Program-made: the position numbers and the translations under genes | The notes under the pieces: generated by a model | Database searches by the model: none | What the model saw: the letters and a program-made list of their open reading frames with translations, nothing else | What the model was told of the DNA's origin: nothing | NCBI GenBank assembly: GCA_002449845.1 | Contig: DJXW01000031.1 | Location: 15,463 to 79,462 of the forward strand | Length of the DNA: 64,000 nucleotides | DNA from: Prevotella sp. UBA6994 | Lineage (GTDB): Bacteria > Bacteroidota > Bacteroidia > Bacteroidales > Bacteroidaceae | Direction of reading: 5' to 3' | In this document: one piece after another, positions 43,701-51,033 of the stretch | Numbering within the stretch: the stretch's first letter is position 1 | Layout: every line of letters begins with the position of its first letter

Positions 43701-44773
43701 ATAAGTTGCAGCATATTTTCGAGAGATTCTACCAGTTGCCTACCACTTCGTCTAAACGTGTGGGAACGGGAATCGGACTCGATCTTACCCGCTCGCTCGT
43801 AGAGCTGCATCACGGTACCATCGAGGCGCATAACAACCAAGATGGCAAGGGATGTGAGTTTGTGGTGACCATCCCTTTGGGCAACGCTCATTTGCAACCA
43901 GAGGAAATGATGACCGAGACGCAGGAGCCGATACAGATGATTACGGCAATGGAAGAGGAACTGACCAACTCTCTCGCCAAGGAGACGCCTCTGAAGATGA
44001 GCAATAGACAACGGCTCGTCATCGTGGAAGATGACGATGAGATAAGGAAGTATCTCATGGATGAACTGGGCTCCGACTATGACGTGGTGGGATGCGAGAA
44101 CGGACTGGTGGGACTGAAGGAGGTCTTGAAGTCATCGCCCGACCTCGTCATCTCTGATGTCATGATGCCTGAGATGGATGGTAACACGCTTTGTTCCAAG
44201 ATTCGCTCTAATCCTTCAGTAAGTCATATCCCCGTCATCTTGCTCACGGCTAAGAGCCTTGACGAAGACCAGTTGGAGGGTCTTGAGACGGGAGCGGATG
44301 CGTATATCGTGAAACCGTTCAACATGGACATCTTGCGACGTACCATCATCAACCTCATCAACAAGAGCTATAACCTGCGAATGAAATATGGCAGGAATGA
44401 CCAACTGGAAGAGAAGGTGGACGAGATACAGGTCAAGTCGCCTGACGATAGACTATTGGAGCGTGTGATGAATGTCATCAACAAAAACTTGAACAACTCT
44501 GACCTGAGCGTAGATCGTATTGCTGATGAGGTGGGCATCAGCCGCGTCCACTTGCATCGTAAGATGAAGGAACTCACGGGACAGACACCGCACGACTTTA
44601 TCAGGAATATCCGACTTAAACAGGCGGCTCACTTGCTTGCCAACCAAAACATGAACGTCACGGAGGTGATGTATGCGTGTGGGTTCAACAATCCTGCGTC
44701 TTTCTCTACCATCTTCAAGAAATTCTATGGACTGTCGCCACGCGACTTCATGAAAGAACATACAAAGGAGTAA
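40781..44773 (+). CDS. Hybrid two-component system regulator of the xylan locus
   Basis: 1330 residues from the ATG at 40781 (signal peptide MKLKLLTLLFACLCGLNAWA). The periplasmic sensor has repeated two-bladed-propeller Reg_prop motifs (DRDGFIWVSTRNGLNRYDG, GNLWVGTDHGL and others) to about residue 680, then a Y_Y_Y domain. A membrane span sits at about 768-790. The cytoplasmic part holds HisKA FMNISHEIRTPM (His about 823), HATPase NILSNAFKFTPPGG and GTGIGLDL (about 935-1000), a receiver with VEDDDEIR and phospho-Asp in LVISDVMMPEMDG (about 1125), and an AraC HTH (about 1230-1325; VGISRVHLHRKMKELTG, FNNPASFSTIFKKFYG). Such HTCS proteins sense xylo-oligosaccharides and activate the neighbouring locus; BoHTCS and Prevotella XynR are known cases. 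The divergent arrangement supports this. Confidence 0.93.
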   Translation: MKLKLLTLLFACLCGLNAWAQMGKLFNADNQLSSNFANYVFQDRDGFIWVSTRNGLNRYDGYKFRIFKKEDEKCGLTSNYVNCINQSQNGTIYVGCHNSIQIYDGSRFHEMKLLTDDGKPIYSFVNKIVETKAGEMLACTSGYGILKLNEKDNTGKIDKALTGNQNYIRTLLEDSHGRFWMMTENNGLFLLQGKKRVPFFTDEESRSSLCDIRQDRKGNVYVAVRDMGVYRYDENQHQFVFIPKTAGLPISAFSIDRDDHLMLGCDGKGIYEYQPQTDNLVDNPFYSRDIDLTKGKVSSILEGRNGNIWICLLQKGLFMQPQAKGPFGYMGERLGDRNLIGNNCVTSTLIDKRGRAWVGTDKDGLYLLDKNAQMVRHFTNCPSTILCMAEDVHGHIWMGSYNESYGWLDPSTGAWHPETVGFGSKTNVFGLAAAANGDVWLASMGNGLVRYNVLTGVSTRFSMKPGADNDRTMNSLPNNYLSKVCLSDDEQKLFVGSSIGLCCYDIAKDSWVTTFGSNCPNYGIFSRSIYADKKGRVWLATNEGLYCYDLKTRKDTIYTLRDGLPSIGIASIVSDKQGNLWVGTDHGLCNFKPGGSSINYYVDNGLQGSEFSDGAVSINNETGMLLFGGTGGVTWFLPSDVKTQTWNPKLQITGFVIGNTPVTAGMKSGSYTITEKTVINSDRFDLCYEDNSFIIQLSTFTYNNSEHITYLYSINGEEWIKLQTGVNEIAISHLAPGTYRFRVKAMSNQLETDIKEFVVKVHAPWYATSWAFLCYLLLAAFAIYAIYRHLRRKQQDRMRLQEHIHAEELADAKLRFFMNISHEIRTPMTLIVTPLLSLMKQDDDPQRRGLYETIRRNAERILGLINQMMDFRKIDKGQMQMRMCETDLIGFVDDIYTLFAQQAKMKNIRFIFDHDSDKLPVWVDRSNFDKVVVNILSNAFKFTPPGGNIRIHITHDDTHAKIAVRDSGEGIPEDKLQHIFERFYQLPTTSSKRVGTGIGLDLTRSLVELHHGTIEAHNNQDGKGCEFVVTIPLGNAHLQPEEMMTETQEPIQMITAMEEELTNSLAKETPLKMSNRQRLVIVEDDDEIRKYLMDELGSDYDVVGCENGLVGLKEVLKSSPDLVISDVMMPEMDGNTLCSKIRSNPSVSHIPVILLTAKSLDEDQLEGLETGADAYIVKPFNMDILRRTIINLINKSYNLRMKYGRNDQLEEKVDEIQVKSPDDRLLERVMNVINKNLNNSDLSVDRIADEVGISRVHLHRKMKELTGQTPHDFIRNIRLKQAAHLLANQNMNVTEVMYACGFNNPASFSTIFKKFYGLSPRDFMKEHTKE

Positions 44774-45007
44774 GGAAATATCATGGGGGGATTTGTCAAG
44801 AAAAAGTGCCGAAAAGAGCTCTCTAGAATGCGTTATTAGTCACGAACCTTTCCTTTGGGTAAAAAAATGCACTTTTTTCGTCTATTTTATAACATGCTGA
44901 ATGTCAGTGTATTATAAAATAGACGATTATTATTTGCTCTAAAAAAATATGTTTTTCGTCCCTAAAAGCATCATTTTTGGCTTCATAAAGCATAAAAATA
45001 GGGGTGC

Positions 45008-45064
45008 TAACATATATAGTTACGTTCATAACATACATAGTTACGAGCATAACTATATATGTTA
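45008..45064. repeat. 21-bp-periodic palindrome array, copy C
   Basis: Three 15-bp units start at 45008, 45029 and 45050, exactly 21 bp apart (TAACATATATAGTTA, TAACATACATAGTTA, TAACTATATATGTTA). Read on the minus strand the copy has the same order as A and B: one inverted unit first, then the others. The flank at 44790-45007 (reverse complement) matches 7919-8110 by eye, including AAAAATGATGCTTTT, GGAAAGGTT, AGAGAGC and GGCACTTTTT.TTGACAAAT. It lies in the 681-bp gap after the regulator gene. Confidence 0.75.
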
Positions 45065-45292
45065 GCACCTGTAATGTATCATTTTGTGGGTGCAAACATG
45101 CAATTTGAGTGCAAAAAACATGTTGTTTCACTCATCCAAACGCTCATTTGAAAATTTTCCAAGAATTTTTTTGTATGAATATTTTCCTTGATTTATTTGT
45201 CTCGATGGAGGAAAAATGCCGTTAGCATTTCCCACGTACATTGCCAACTAATTGGAACCGTTCAAATGTAGTCTAAGAGTCTGCCCCACAAA

Positions 45293-45347
45293 GCCCCGAT
45301 AGGGGCGTTAAGAACACAGGCAGGGGTGAAGCGAAGCGAAACCCCTG
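45293..45347. repeat. REP-like double hairpin
   Basis: GCCCCGATAGGGGC (45293-45306) is followed by CAGGGGT, 13-nt loop, ACCCCTG (45321-45347) with GAAGCGAAGCGAA in the loop. Similar GC-rich paired hairpins are scattered between genes in Bacteroidales. Its composition differs sharply from the AT-rich surroundings. Confidence 0.55.
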
Positions 45348-45427
45348 TAAAAGAAGTCATCAACAAACATTTTTATGTGATAGCAGAAAAATCCATAAAA
45401 AAGCATGGCTCTTTCGTGGAAATTATC

Positions 45428-45435
45428 TATCTTTG
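45428..45435 (+). promoter_or_regulatory. Minus-7 element of the toxin-antitoxin pair
   Basis: TATCTTTG, 19 nt before the antitoxin ATG. No TTG at the expected minus-33 position, though TTTC occurs nearby. Confidence 0.45.
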
Positions 45436-45454
45436 CCATTGAAAAACACATTAT

Positions 45455-45712
45455 ATGAAAAAGAATAAACCATATCCTCAAATAGAAGAAGAGAATAACA
45501 GCACCTTGAAGGCAAAGGAAGTTTTAGACGTTGCCTATGTTGATACGATTGAAGAAGTGAAGCAGGATCGTGTTCCAGGACTTCCTCAGACTTGGGAAGA
45601 ACTGGTGGATTGCATTGCTGAGGGTGAAGAAGCCTATGAACGTGGTGAAATCATTTCTTGGCAAGTGGCTACACAACGTATCAAAAAACATATCAGTAAC
45701 TATGGTGCATAA
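45455..45712 (+). CDS. Antitoxin of a ParE-type toxin-antitoxin pair
   Basis: 85 residues, acidic, no known fold recognised with certainty. The C-terminal part (WEELVDCIAEGEEAYERGEIISWQVATQRIKKHI) looks like the toxin-binding helix region of small Bacteroidota antitoxins. Its 3' end overlaps the toxin start by 11 bp, the usual arrangement that couples antitoxin and toxin translation. The call rests mainly on the neighbour. Confidence 0.7.
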   Translation: MKKNKPYPQIEEENNSTLKAKEVLDVAYVDTIEEVKQDRVPGLPQTWEELVDCIAEGEEAYERGEIISWQVATQRIKKHISNYGA

Positions 45713-46022
45713 GGTTGTTATCCTTGAGAAAGCCTATGCTCAGTTTCAATCTATCTGTGACTATCTGGAGAATGAATTTGGTGAACGTGTGGCTGATAAA
45801 TTTGAACAAGAAGTAGAGAACTGCGTTACCAGACTCATGTCTTTTCCCGAAAGTGGGCATGTTGAACCTATTAAGAGCAATTACACTTATCGTTCGAAAA
45901 TAGTAGGCAAGTACAATAAGCTTTATTACTTTTTAGACGGTAACACATTGGTAATTGTTGCTTTTGCCGATATGCGGATGCATCCAAACAATATAATGAA
46001 ATCTGTTCTTGGCAAAAGATAA
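45702..46022 (+). CDS. ParE/RelE-superfamily toxin
   Basis: 106 residues from the ATG at 45702, which overlaps the antitoxin end; a longer frame upstream is rejected. MVHKVVILEKAYAQFQSICDYLENEFGERVADKF, the mid-segment LMSFPESGHVEPI and YRSKIVGKYNKLYYFLDGNTLVIVAFADMRMHP show the ParE fold order (two helices then a beta sheet with a conserved Arg/Tyr). ParE toxins act on gyrase and RelE relatives cut ribosomal mRNA; which applies here is not visible. Followed by a perfect bidirectional terminator. Confidence 0.82.
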   Translation: MVHKVVILEKAYAQFQSICDYLENEFGERVADKFEQEVENCVTRLMSFPESGHVEPIKSNYTYRSKIVGKYNKLYYFLDGNTLVIVAFADMRMHPNNIMKSVLGKR

Positions 46023-46030
46023 ACGAATCA

Positions 46031-46058
46031 AAAAAGACCGCAATTGCGGTCTTTTTTG
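46031..46058. terminator. Bidirectional intrinsic terminator
   Basis: AAAAAAGACCGCAATTGCGGTCTTTTTT is a perfect palindrome with U-tracts on both strands, located between the toxin and the convergent nadB gene. Confidence 0.9.
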
Positions 46059-46078
46059 CTATTGGTATGATGGATTGC

Positions 46079-47680
46079 TTATCCTCTTTTCTTATTGTCG
46101 TCGTACCCATGTACAGGATAGTCGAGGGTGTAGTGAAGGCCTCTGCATTCCTTGCGCTCCAAGGCGAAGCGGGTGATGAGGTAGGCGGTGTTGATGAGGT
46201 TACGCAATTCGCAGATGTCACGACTGGCTTTCACGCGTTTGAAGAGACGTTCTGTTTCCTCATACAACATATCGAGGCGATCCCAGGCACGATGCAGACG
46301 AAGGTCGGAACGCACGATACCCACGTAGTTTGACATGATGGCGCACACCTCCTTCACGCTCTGCGTGATCAGCACCTTCTCCTCATTGGTCATGGTACCC
46401 TCGTCGTTCCACTCAGGCACCTTCTCATTGAAGTCGTACAGGTCGAGATGTTCGAGAGAGTGCTTGGCAGCTGCATCCGCATACACCACTGCCTCGATGA
46501 GCGAGTTGCTTGCCAAGCGGTTTCCGCCATGCAAGCCCGTGCAAGAACATTCGCCTATGGCATAGAGTCGTTGGATGGAAGAGCAACCATTCAGGTCAAC
46601 CTTGATGCCGCCACACATGTAATGGGCTGCGGGGCAGACGGGAATGTATTCCTTGGTGATATCGATGCCAATAGACAAACATTTCTGGTAGATGTTGGGG
46701 AAGTGGTGTTTGGTTTCCTCTGGATCCTTATGAGTAACGTCAAGACAAACGTGGTCTAATCCGTGAATCTTCATCTCCTTGTCGATGGCACGAGCCACGA
46801 TGTCACGTGGTGCGAGAGACAGACGCTTGTCGTATTTCTCCATGAAGCTCTCGCCGGTGGGCAATCGCAAGATGCCACCATATCCGCGCATCGCCTCTGT
46901 GATGAGGAAGGCAGGGTGCGTTTCTCCTGAGTGATACAATGCGGTGGGATGGAACTGTACAAACTCCATGTCAGAGACCGTTCCCTTGGCACGATAGACC
47001 ATTGCCTCGCCATCACCCGTGGCAATCACGGGATTGGTGGTGGTTTGGTAAACGGCTCCACATCCACCCGTACACATCACCGTGACGCGTGAGAGATACG
47101 TATCAACCTTCTGCGTCTCTGGATTGAGCACGTAAGCACCATAGCAGTTGATGTAAGGAGTGCGGCGTGTCACCCTTGCACCCAAGTGGTGTTGGGTGAT
47201 AATCTCCACGGCGAAGTGGTTCTCCTTGATGTCGATGTCAGAATTGTGCCTTACCGCCTCCATCAATCCCCGTTGGATTTCTGCGCCCGTATCATCAGCA
47301 TGGTGAAGGATGCGGAACTCCGAATGGCCACCCTCACGGTGAAGGTCGAACTCCCCGTTTTCCTTGCGGTCAAAGTTAACGCCCCACTTCACGAGTTCCT
47401 CTATCTGCTTGGGAGCATTTCTTACCACCTGCTCTACGGCTGCCCTGTCGCTGATGAAGTCGCCGGCAATCATGGTGTCTTCGATATGTTTCTCGAAATT
47501 ATCTACCTTGAGGTTGGTTACTGAAGCCACGCCGCCTTGCGCGAAGGTAGTATTGGCTTCATCTAATGTGGTTTTGCAAATCAGGCAAACCCTGCCCTTC
47601 TTGGCGCGAGCCACTTTGAGTGCGTAGCTCATGCCCGCAACACCCGCACCGATGATAAGAAAGTCGTATTTAAAAATCAT
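46079..47680 (-). CDS. nadB: L-aspartate oxidase
   Basis: 533 residues, cytoplasmic FAD enzyme that oxidises L-aspartate to iminoaspartate, the first step of de novo NAD synthesis with NadA. The N-terminal FAD-binding motif is FLIIGAGVAGMSYAL; further signatures are TTFAQGGVASV, the active-site region REGGHSEFRILHHADDTG, FVQFHPTALYH, LITEAMRGYGG, APRDIVARAID, PVCPAAHYMCGGIKVD and GLHGGNRLASNSLIE. The C-terminal helical domain of the succinate dehydrogenase/fumarate reductase flavoprotein family is complete. Starts 20 nt after a minus-strand TAACTTTG. nadA and nadC are not in the window. Confidence 0.95.
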   Translation of the reverse strand: MIFKYDFLIIGAGVAGMSYALKVARAKKGRVCLICKTTLDEANTTFAQGGVASVTNLKVDNFEKHIEDTMIAGDFISDRAAVEQVVRNAPKQIEELVKWGVNFDRKENGEFDLHREGGHSEFRILHHADDTGAEIQRGLMEAVRHNSDIDIKENHFAVEIITQHHLGARVTRRTPYINCYGAYVLNPETQKVDTYLSRVTVMCTGGCGAVYQTTTNPVIATGDGEAMVYRAKGTVSDMEFVQFHPTALYHSGETHPAFLITEAMRGYGGILRLPTGESFMEKYDKRLSLAPRDIVARAIDKEMKIHGLDHVCLDVTHKDPEETKHHFPNIYQKCLSIGIDITKEYIPVCPAAHYMCGGIKVDLNGCSSIQRLYAIGECSCTGLHGGNRLASNSLIEAVVYADAAAKHSLEHLDLYDFNEKVPEWNDEGTMTNEEKVLITQSVKEVCAIMSNYVGIVRSDLRLHRAWDRLDMLYEETERLFKRVKASRDICELRNLINTAYLITRFALERKECRGLHYTLDYPVHGYDDNKKRG

Positions 47681-47700
47681 AATCGTTTGATATTATGCAG

Positions 47701-47729
47701 CAAAGTTACATTATTTTTTCGTAACTTTG
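47701..47729. promoter_or_regulatory. Divergent minus-7 elements forming an inverted repeat
   Basis: CAAAGTTAC (47701-47709) and GTAACTTTG (47721-47729) are a perfect inverted repeat with an 11-nt A/T spacer. Each arm holds TAACTTTG (TAnnTTTG): the left one points to nadB, the right one to the carboxypeptidase gene. Close opposed minus-7 elements suggest mutually exclusive or jointly controlled transcription. Confidence 0.5.
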
Positions 47730-47813
47730 CACCAACAACGATAGTTTTTTTCATTACGTGTGTAAGATGTCGTTGTATGATGTATGAATAGCATGACACA
47801 TTTATTAATATAT

Positions 47814-49004
47814 ATGAGAAAACTTTTATGTACGCTGGCTTTGCTGCTGGTATGTTTGGCAACTGATGCCCAGACCACTGAGAGAGAGCAGAGGTATCGC
47901 CAACAAGTGACAAGCAGGTTAGACAGCTTGATGGGAGACACATTATTGCAAACCACCCAGTTGGGCTTGATGATATGGGACCTTGACGCAGACACGGTGG
48001 TCTATCAGAAAGGAGAACAGCAACGATTACGTCCAGCATCCACGCAGAAGGTGTTGACCGCCGTGACCGCCATCGACAGGTTAGGAGGCGACTATCAGTT
48101 TAAGACCGAACTGCGCTATACGGGTGAGGTGGTTAACAGGGTATTGACAGGAGACGTGTATTGCGTGGGCAAGTTTGACCCCTGTTTCAACAATGAAGAC
48201 ATGAATGCTTTCGTGGAAAGCATTCGCCAATTGCAGGTCGATACCATACGCGGACATATCTATGCCGACAAGAGTGCGAAGGACATGAATCTGCTGGGCG
48301 AGGGATGGTGCTGGGATGACAAGAACCCTGTGCTCTCTCCGCTGCTCTACCAACGCCAAGACCATTTCGTGGAGGACTTCATCAACCAATTGCACCAGCA
48401 AGGCATCGTTATCGACGCATACAGCGGTACCAATCAATGTCCTGCCAACGCCCTGTTGTTGTGTAGGCGCGTGCATACGATGGATGAGGTGTTGCTCACG
48501 ATGATGAAAGAGAGCGACAATCTCTATGCCGAAGCCATGTTTTACCAGTTGGATATGATTGACGGTACCCATCCTGCCACTGCCAAGGGAGCAGCCGAGG
48601 TGGTGAAGAGCCAGATAACACGATTGGGGAAGAATGCCAATACCTTCAGTGTGGCTGACGGGTCAGGACTGTCGTTGTATAACTATACGACAGCCGAATT
48701 GGAAGTGCTGATGCTCAGACATGCGGCACGCAACAAATGGATAGACATTCACCTCAGACCCTCATTGCCCGTGGCAGGCGTAGATGGTACGTTGGAGAAA
48801 AGAATGGTGCAGTCGCCAGCGAAGGGAAACGTGCAAGCAAAGACAGGAACCGTAACGGGTGTCAGTTCGTTGGCTGGCTATTGCACGGCTCCTACGGGTC
48901 ATCGCCTGTGCCTCTCTATCATCAACCAAGGAGTGAGGTCGATGAAGTTGGGGCGTGACTTCCAAGACAAGGTATGTGAGATATTATGTTCTAAAATCAA
49001 ATAA
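47814..49004 (+). CDS. D-alanyl-D-alanine carboxypeptidase/endopeptidase, PBP4 (S13) family
   Basis: 396 residues from the ATG at 47814 (MRKLLCTLALLLVCLATDA signal peptide). The three penicillin-binding motifs are present: SxxK in RPASTQKVLTA (about 80), SDN in KESDNLYAE (about 237) and KTG in VQAKTGTVTG (about 340). The family trims or cleaves peptide cross-links of peptidoglycan in the periplasm. It is shorter than the enterobacterial DacB (about 477 residues), so part of the inserted domains between SxxK and SDN is reduced. 8 bp before the MscS gene, probably one transcript. Confidence 0.92.
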   Translation: MRKLLCTLALLLVCLATDAQTTEREQRYRQQVTSRLDSLMGDTLLQTTQLGLMIWDLDADTVVYQKGEQQRLRPASTQKVLTAVTAIDRLGGDYQFKTELRYTGEVVNRVLTGDVYCVGKFDPCFNNEDMNAFVESIRQLQVDTIRGHIYADKSAKDMNLLGEGWCWDDKNPVLSPLLYQRQDHFVEDFINQLHQQGIVIDAYSGTNQCPANALLLCRRVHTMDEVLLTMMKESDNLYAEAMFYQLDMIDGTHPATAKGAAEVVKSQITRLGKNANTFSVADGSGLSLYNYTTAELEVLMLRHAARNKWIDIHLRPSLPVAGVDGTLEKRMVQSPAKGNVQAKTGTVTGVSSLAGYCTAPTGHRLCLSIINQGVRSMKLGRDFQDKVCEILCSKIK

Positions 49005-49012
49005 TTACGCTG

Positions 49013-50179
49013 ATGGAAAAGATAGGTATATGGGTGCAAGACATCTTGTCGTGGATGGGATTGTCGGGTAGCATGATGATGATTGTTGCCCACATCCTGA
49101 TGGTGCTGATAGCCGTGGCAGCAGCTTGGTTGAGCTATAGCGTTTGCAGGAGAGTACTTATCCCCGTGGTTCGTAAGCTCACGATGAAGACAGAAGTGTC
49201 GTGGGATGAGGTGCTGCTGAACGAGCAAGTGCTGAAGTCGGCTTGTCAGATAGTCCCTGCCATCGTCATTTGGGATGTGCTGCCGATGGTGTTCAACCAG
49301 TTCCCGTTGGTGCAAACGTTGTTGGAGCGAGCCACCGCCATCTACATCACCGTGATGGCTACCCGAACGGTCATCGTGTTTATCAATTCGTTCAAGGCAT
49401 TGGAAGGAGAACGTCGCACATCTACACAACAGTATTTCCATTCGTTTTGTGGTGTATTGAAGATTGTCATGATGTTTATCGCGGGAATCGTGGTGGTCTC
49501 CATCGTACTCAACAAAAGTCCTATGACCCTGTTTGCAGGATTAGGTGCTACGTCAGCCATCCTGATGTTGGTGTTTAAGGATACGATAGAAGGACTGGTG
49601 GCGGGCATTCGCCTGACGAGCAACGAAATGGTTCATAAAGGCGACTGGATTACGGTGGACTCTGCCAATGCCGACGGTATCGTGGAGGAGATGTCGTTGA
49701 CCACGGTGAAGATTCGTAATTTCAACAATACCATCTCTACAGTTTCACCACAGACACTCATCAATGGTTCGTTTAAGAACTGGATAGGAATGCAGGAGAG
49801 CGAGGGTAGGCGAGTGACGAGGAGACTGTACTTCGACTATCGTAGCATTCGATTGGCTGACGAGGAGATGAAGAAGCACTTAACCACCAAGAAATATTGC
49901 GACAAGGAAGAACTGGAAGGTGACCATGTGAACCTAACCCTATACCGTGCATATATAGACAAGGCATTGGCTAAACGACCAGAGGTGAACAGCGACATGA
50001 TGCTGATGGTAAGAGAGTTTGAACCTACACCCAACGGCTTGCCCGTAGAGTTTTACTTCTTCTTGAAATCCAAGGAATGGAAAACATACGAGATGCAGGC
50101 AGCCGAAATCATGGAGTGGGCGATAGCGGTGGCTCCAGAGTTCGGACTGAAAGTATATCAGAATCTGACAGAGAAGTAA
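49013..50179 (+). CDS. MscS-family mechanosensitive channel (YbdG-like)
   Basis: 388 residues with about five membrane segments (residues about 18-40, 70-90, 100-122, 145-165 and the pore-lining 168-195). The pore and upper beta domain follow the family order: LFAGLGATSAILMLVFKDTIEGLVAG, then KGDWITVDSANADGIVEEMSLTTVKIRNFNNTISTVSPQTLI. YbdG-type channels protect against hypo-osmotic shock. Operon with the carboxypeptidase, both envelope functions. Confidence 0.9.
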   Translation: MEKIGIWVQDILSWMGLSGSMMMIVAHILMVLIAVAAAWLSYSVCRRVLIPVVRKLTMKTEVSWDEVLLNEQVLKSACQIVPAIVIWDVLPMVFNQFPLVQTLLERATAIYITVMATRTVIVFINSFKALEGERRTSTQQYFHSFCGVLKIVMMFIAGIVVVSIVLNKSPMTLFAGLGATSAILMLVFKDTIEGLVAGIRLTSNEMVHKGDWITVDSANADGIVEEMSLTTVKIRNFNNTISTVSPQTLINGSFKNWIGMQESEGRRVTRRLYFDYRSIRLADEEMKKHLTTKKYCDKEELEGDHVNLTLYRAYIDKALAKRPEVNSDMMLMVREFEPTPNGLPVEFYFFLKSKEWKTYEMQAAEIMEWAIAVAPEFGLKVYQNLTEK

Positions 50180-50187
50180 AGTGTATG

Positions 50188-50232
50188 AAACGATTTGCGG
50201 GATGTGGCTCAGCCACATCCCGCAAATCGTTT
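50188..50232. terminator. Very long bidirectional hairpin terminator
   Basis: A perfect 22-bp stem (50188-50209 and 50211-50232) around a single central base; core GCGGGATGTGGCT. A-rich and T-rich ends follow on both strands. It separates the MscS gene from the convergent outer-membrane protein gene. Confidence 0.9.
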
Positions 50233-50256
50233 ATGAATAAAAAAACTTAGTTGATA

Positions 50257-50889
50257 TTAGAAATTCACACCAAAGTTTACGAGCAGTCCACTACTGTGAG
50301 CAGAGAAATTGTCGTCATCGCTGATGTTGGTTACGCCCAACTGATAAGCGATTTCTGCATAGATGTTGTTATACTCAGCACCACATCCTAATCTCAAACC
50401 CATGTTGAAACGTTTCAAACCAGGCCAATTACGACCGTAATCATCAAAAGAACTGACTTTATTGCCATTCCCATCTTTGAATTTTCCAGCAATACCAAAA
50501 CCGAATGCAGGACCAAAGAAAGGCAATACGGCAATTTCATCAGATACTTGGAAGCCATACTTCACCAAAAGGGGAATCTCCAAGCTGTTGTATCCTACAG
50601 AAACTTTGTCCTTTTTTGCTCCACGCTCTGTATAGAAAAGTCCACTTTCTACAAATACAGGTGCAGTTTGGGAAACACGTAGTCCGATAACAGCTCCGAT
50701 GTTCAATCCTACTTTCGTACCTAATGGATCGATAACAGGAATGTCACCTGTAATGGTTGGAACCGTAAAACCGATGCGACCACCAAAATATAGGTTGCTC
50801 TTATCAATAGAAAAACCTCCAGTATGGAATTGGGCAAATGAAGGTGCAGCTATCAATATAGCTACGATCGCAGATAGAATTTTTCTCAT
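50257..50889 (-). CDS. Outer-membrane beta-barrel protein (PorT/OMP_b-brl type)
   Basis: 210 residues; signal peptide MRKILSAIVAILIAAPSFA. After it come alternating beta strands with Gly-rich turns (YFGGRIGFTVPTITG, VGLNIGAVIGLRVS, PVFVESGLFYTERG, LEIPLLVKYGF, FNMGLRLGCGAEYNNIYAEIAYQLG) and a C-terminal aromatic residue (FGVNF). This is the pattern of the small outer-membrane barrels of Bacteroidota (PF13568-like). No specific function can be given. Confidence 0.85.
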   Translation of the reverse strand: MRKILSAIVAILIAAPSFAQFHTGGFSIDKSNLYFGGRIGFTVPTITGDIPVIDPLGTKVGLNIGAVIGLRVSQTAPVFVESGLFYTERGAKKDKVSVGYNSLEIPLLVKYGFQVSDEIAVLPFFGPAFGFGIAGKFKDGNGNKVSSFDDYGRNWPGLKRFNMGLRLGCGAEYNNIYAEIAYQLGVTNISDDDNFSAHSSGLLVNFGVNF

Positions 50890-50975
50890 TTTTATTTTTA
50901 TTTATAAGTTTAACATGTAAATTTTTTGCAAAGGAACACTTTTTTTCTGAATATTCAAAGTTTTTTCCCAAAAAC

Positions 50976-51007
50976 TTGTTTAATTGTTATAATTATGTTT
51001 ATTTTTG
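50976..51007 (+). promoter_or_regulatory. Promoter of the SusC/SusD operon
   Basis: TTG (50976-50978), a 21-nt spacer, TATTTTTG (51000-51007). It lies downstream of the first ATG of the open frame (50926), so translation must begin later, at 51034/51037. Confidence 0.6.
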
Positions 51008-51033
51008 TGGATGATTTAAACAATCGGAAAATA

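Noticed and set aside
43085..44011. 308-codon minus-strand frame inside the hybrid regulator gene
   Set aside because: Antisense to the kinase and HATPase coding sequence; no protein family features.
45293..45347. CRISPR-like repeat
   Set aside because: Only two different hairpins, no repeated unit with spacers and no cas genes.
45570..45701. Upstream extension of the ParE-type toxin frame
   Set aside because: It overlaps the antitoxin out of frame; the ATG at 45702 gives a standard ParE-size protein and a normal overlap.
50926..51033. Upstream start of the SusC-like gene at 50926
   Set aside because: A consensus promoter (50976-51007) lies inside the extension, and the later ATG at 51034 begins a proper signal peptide.
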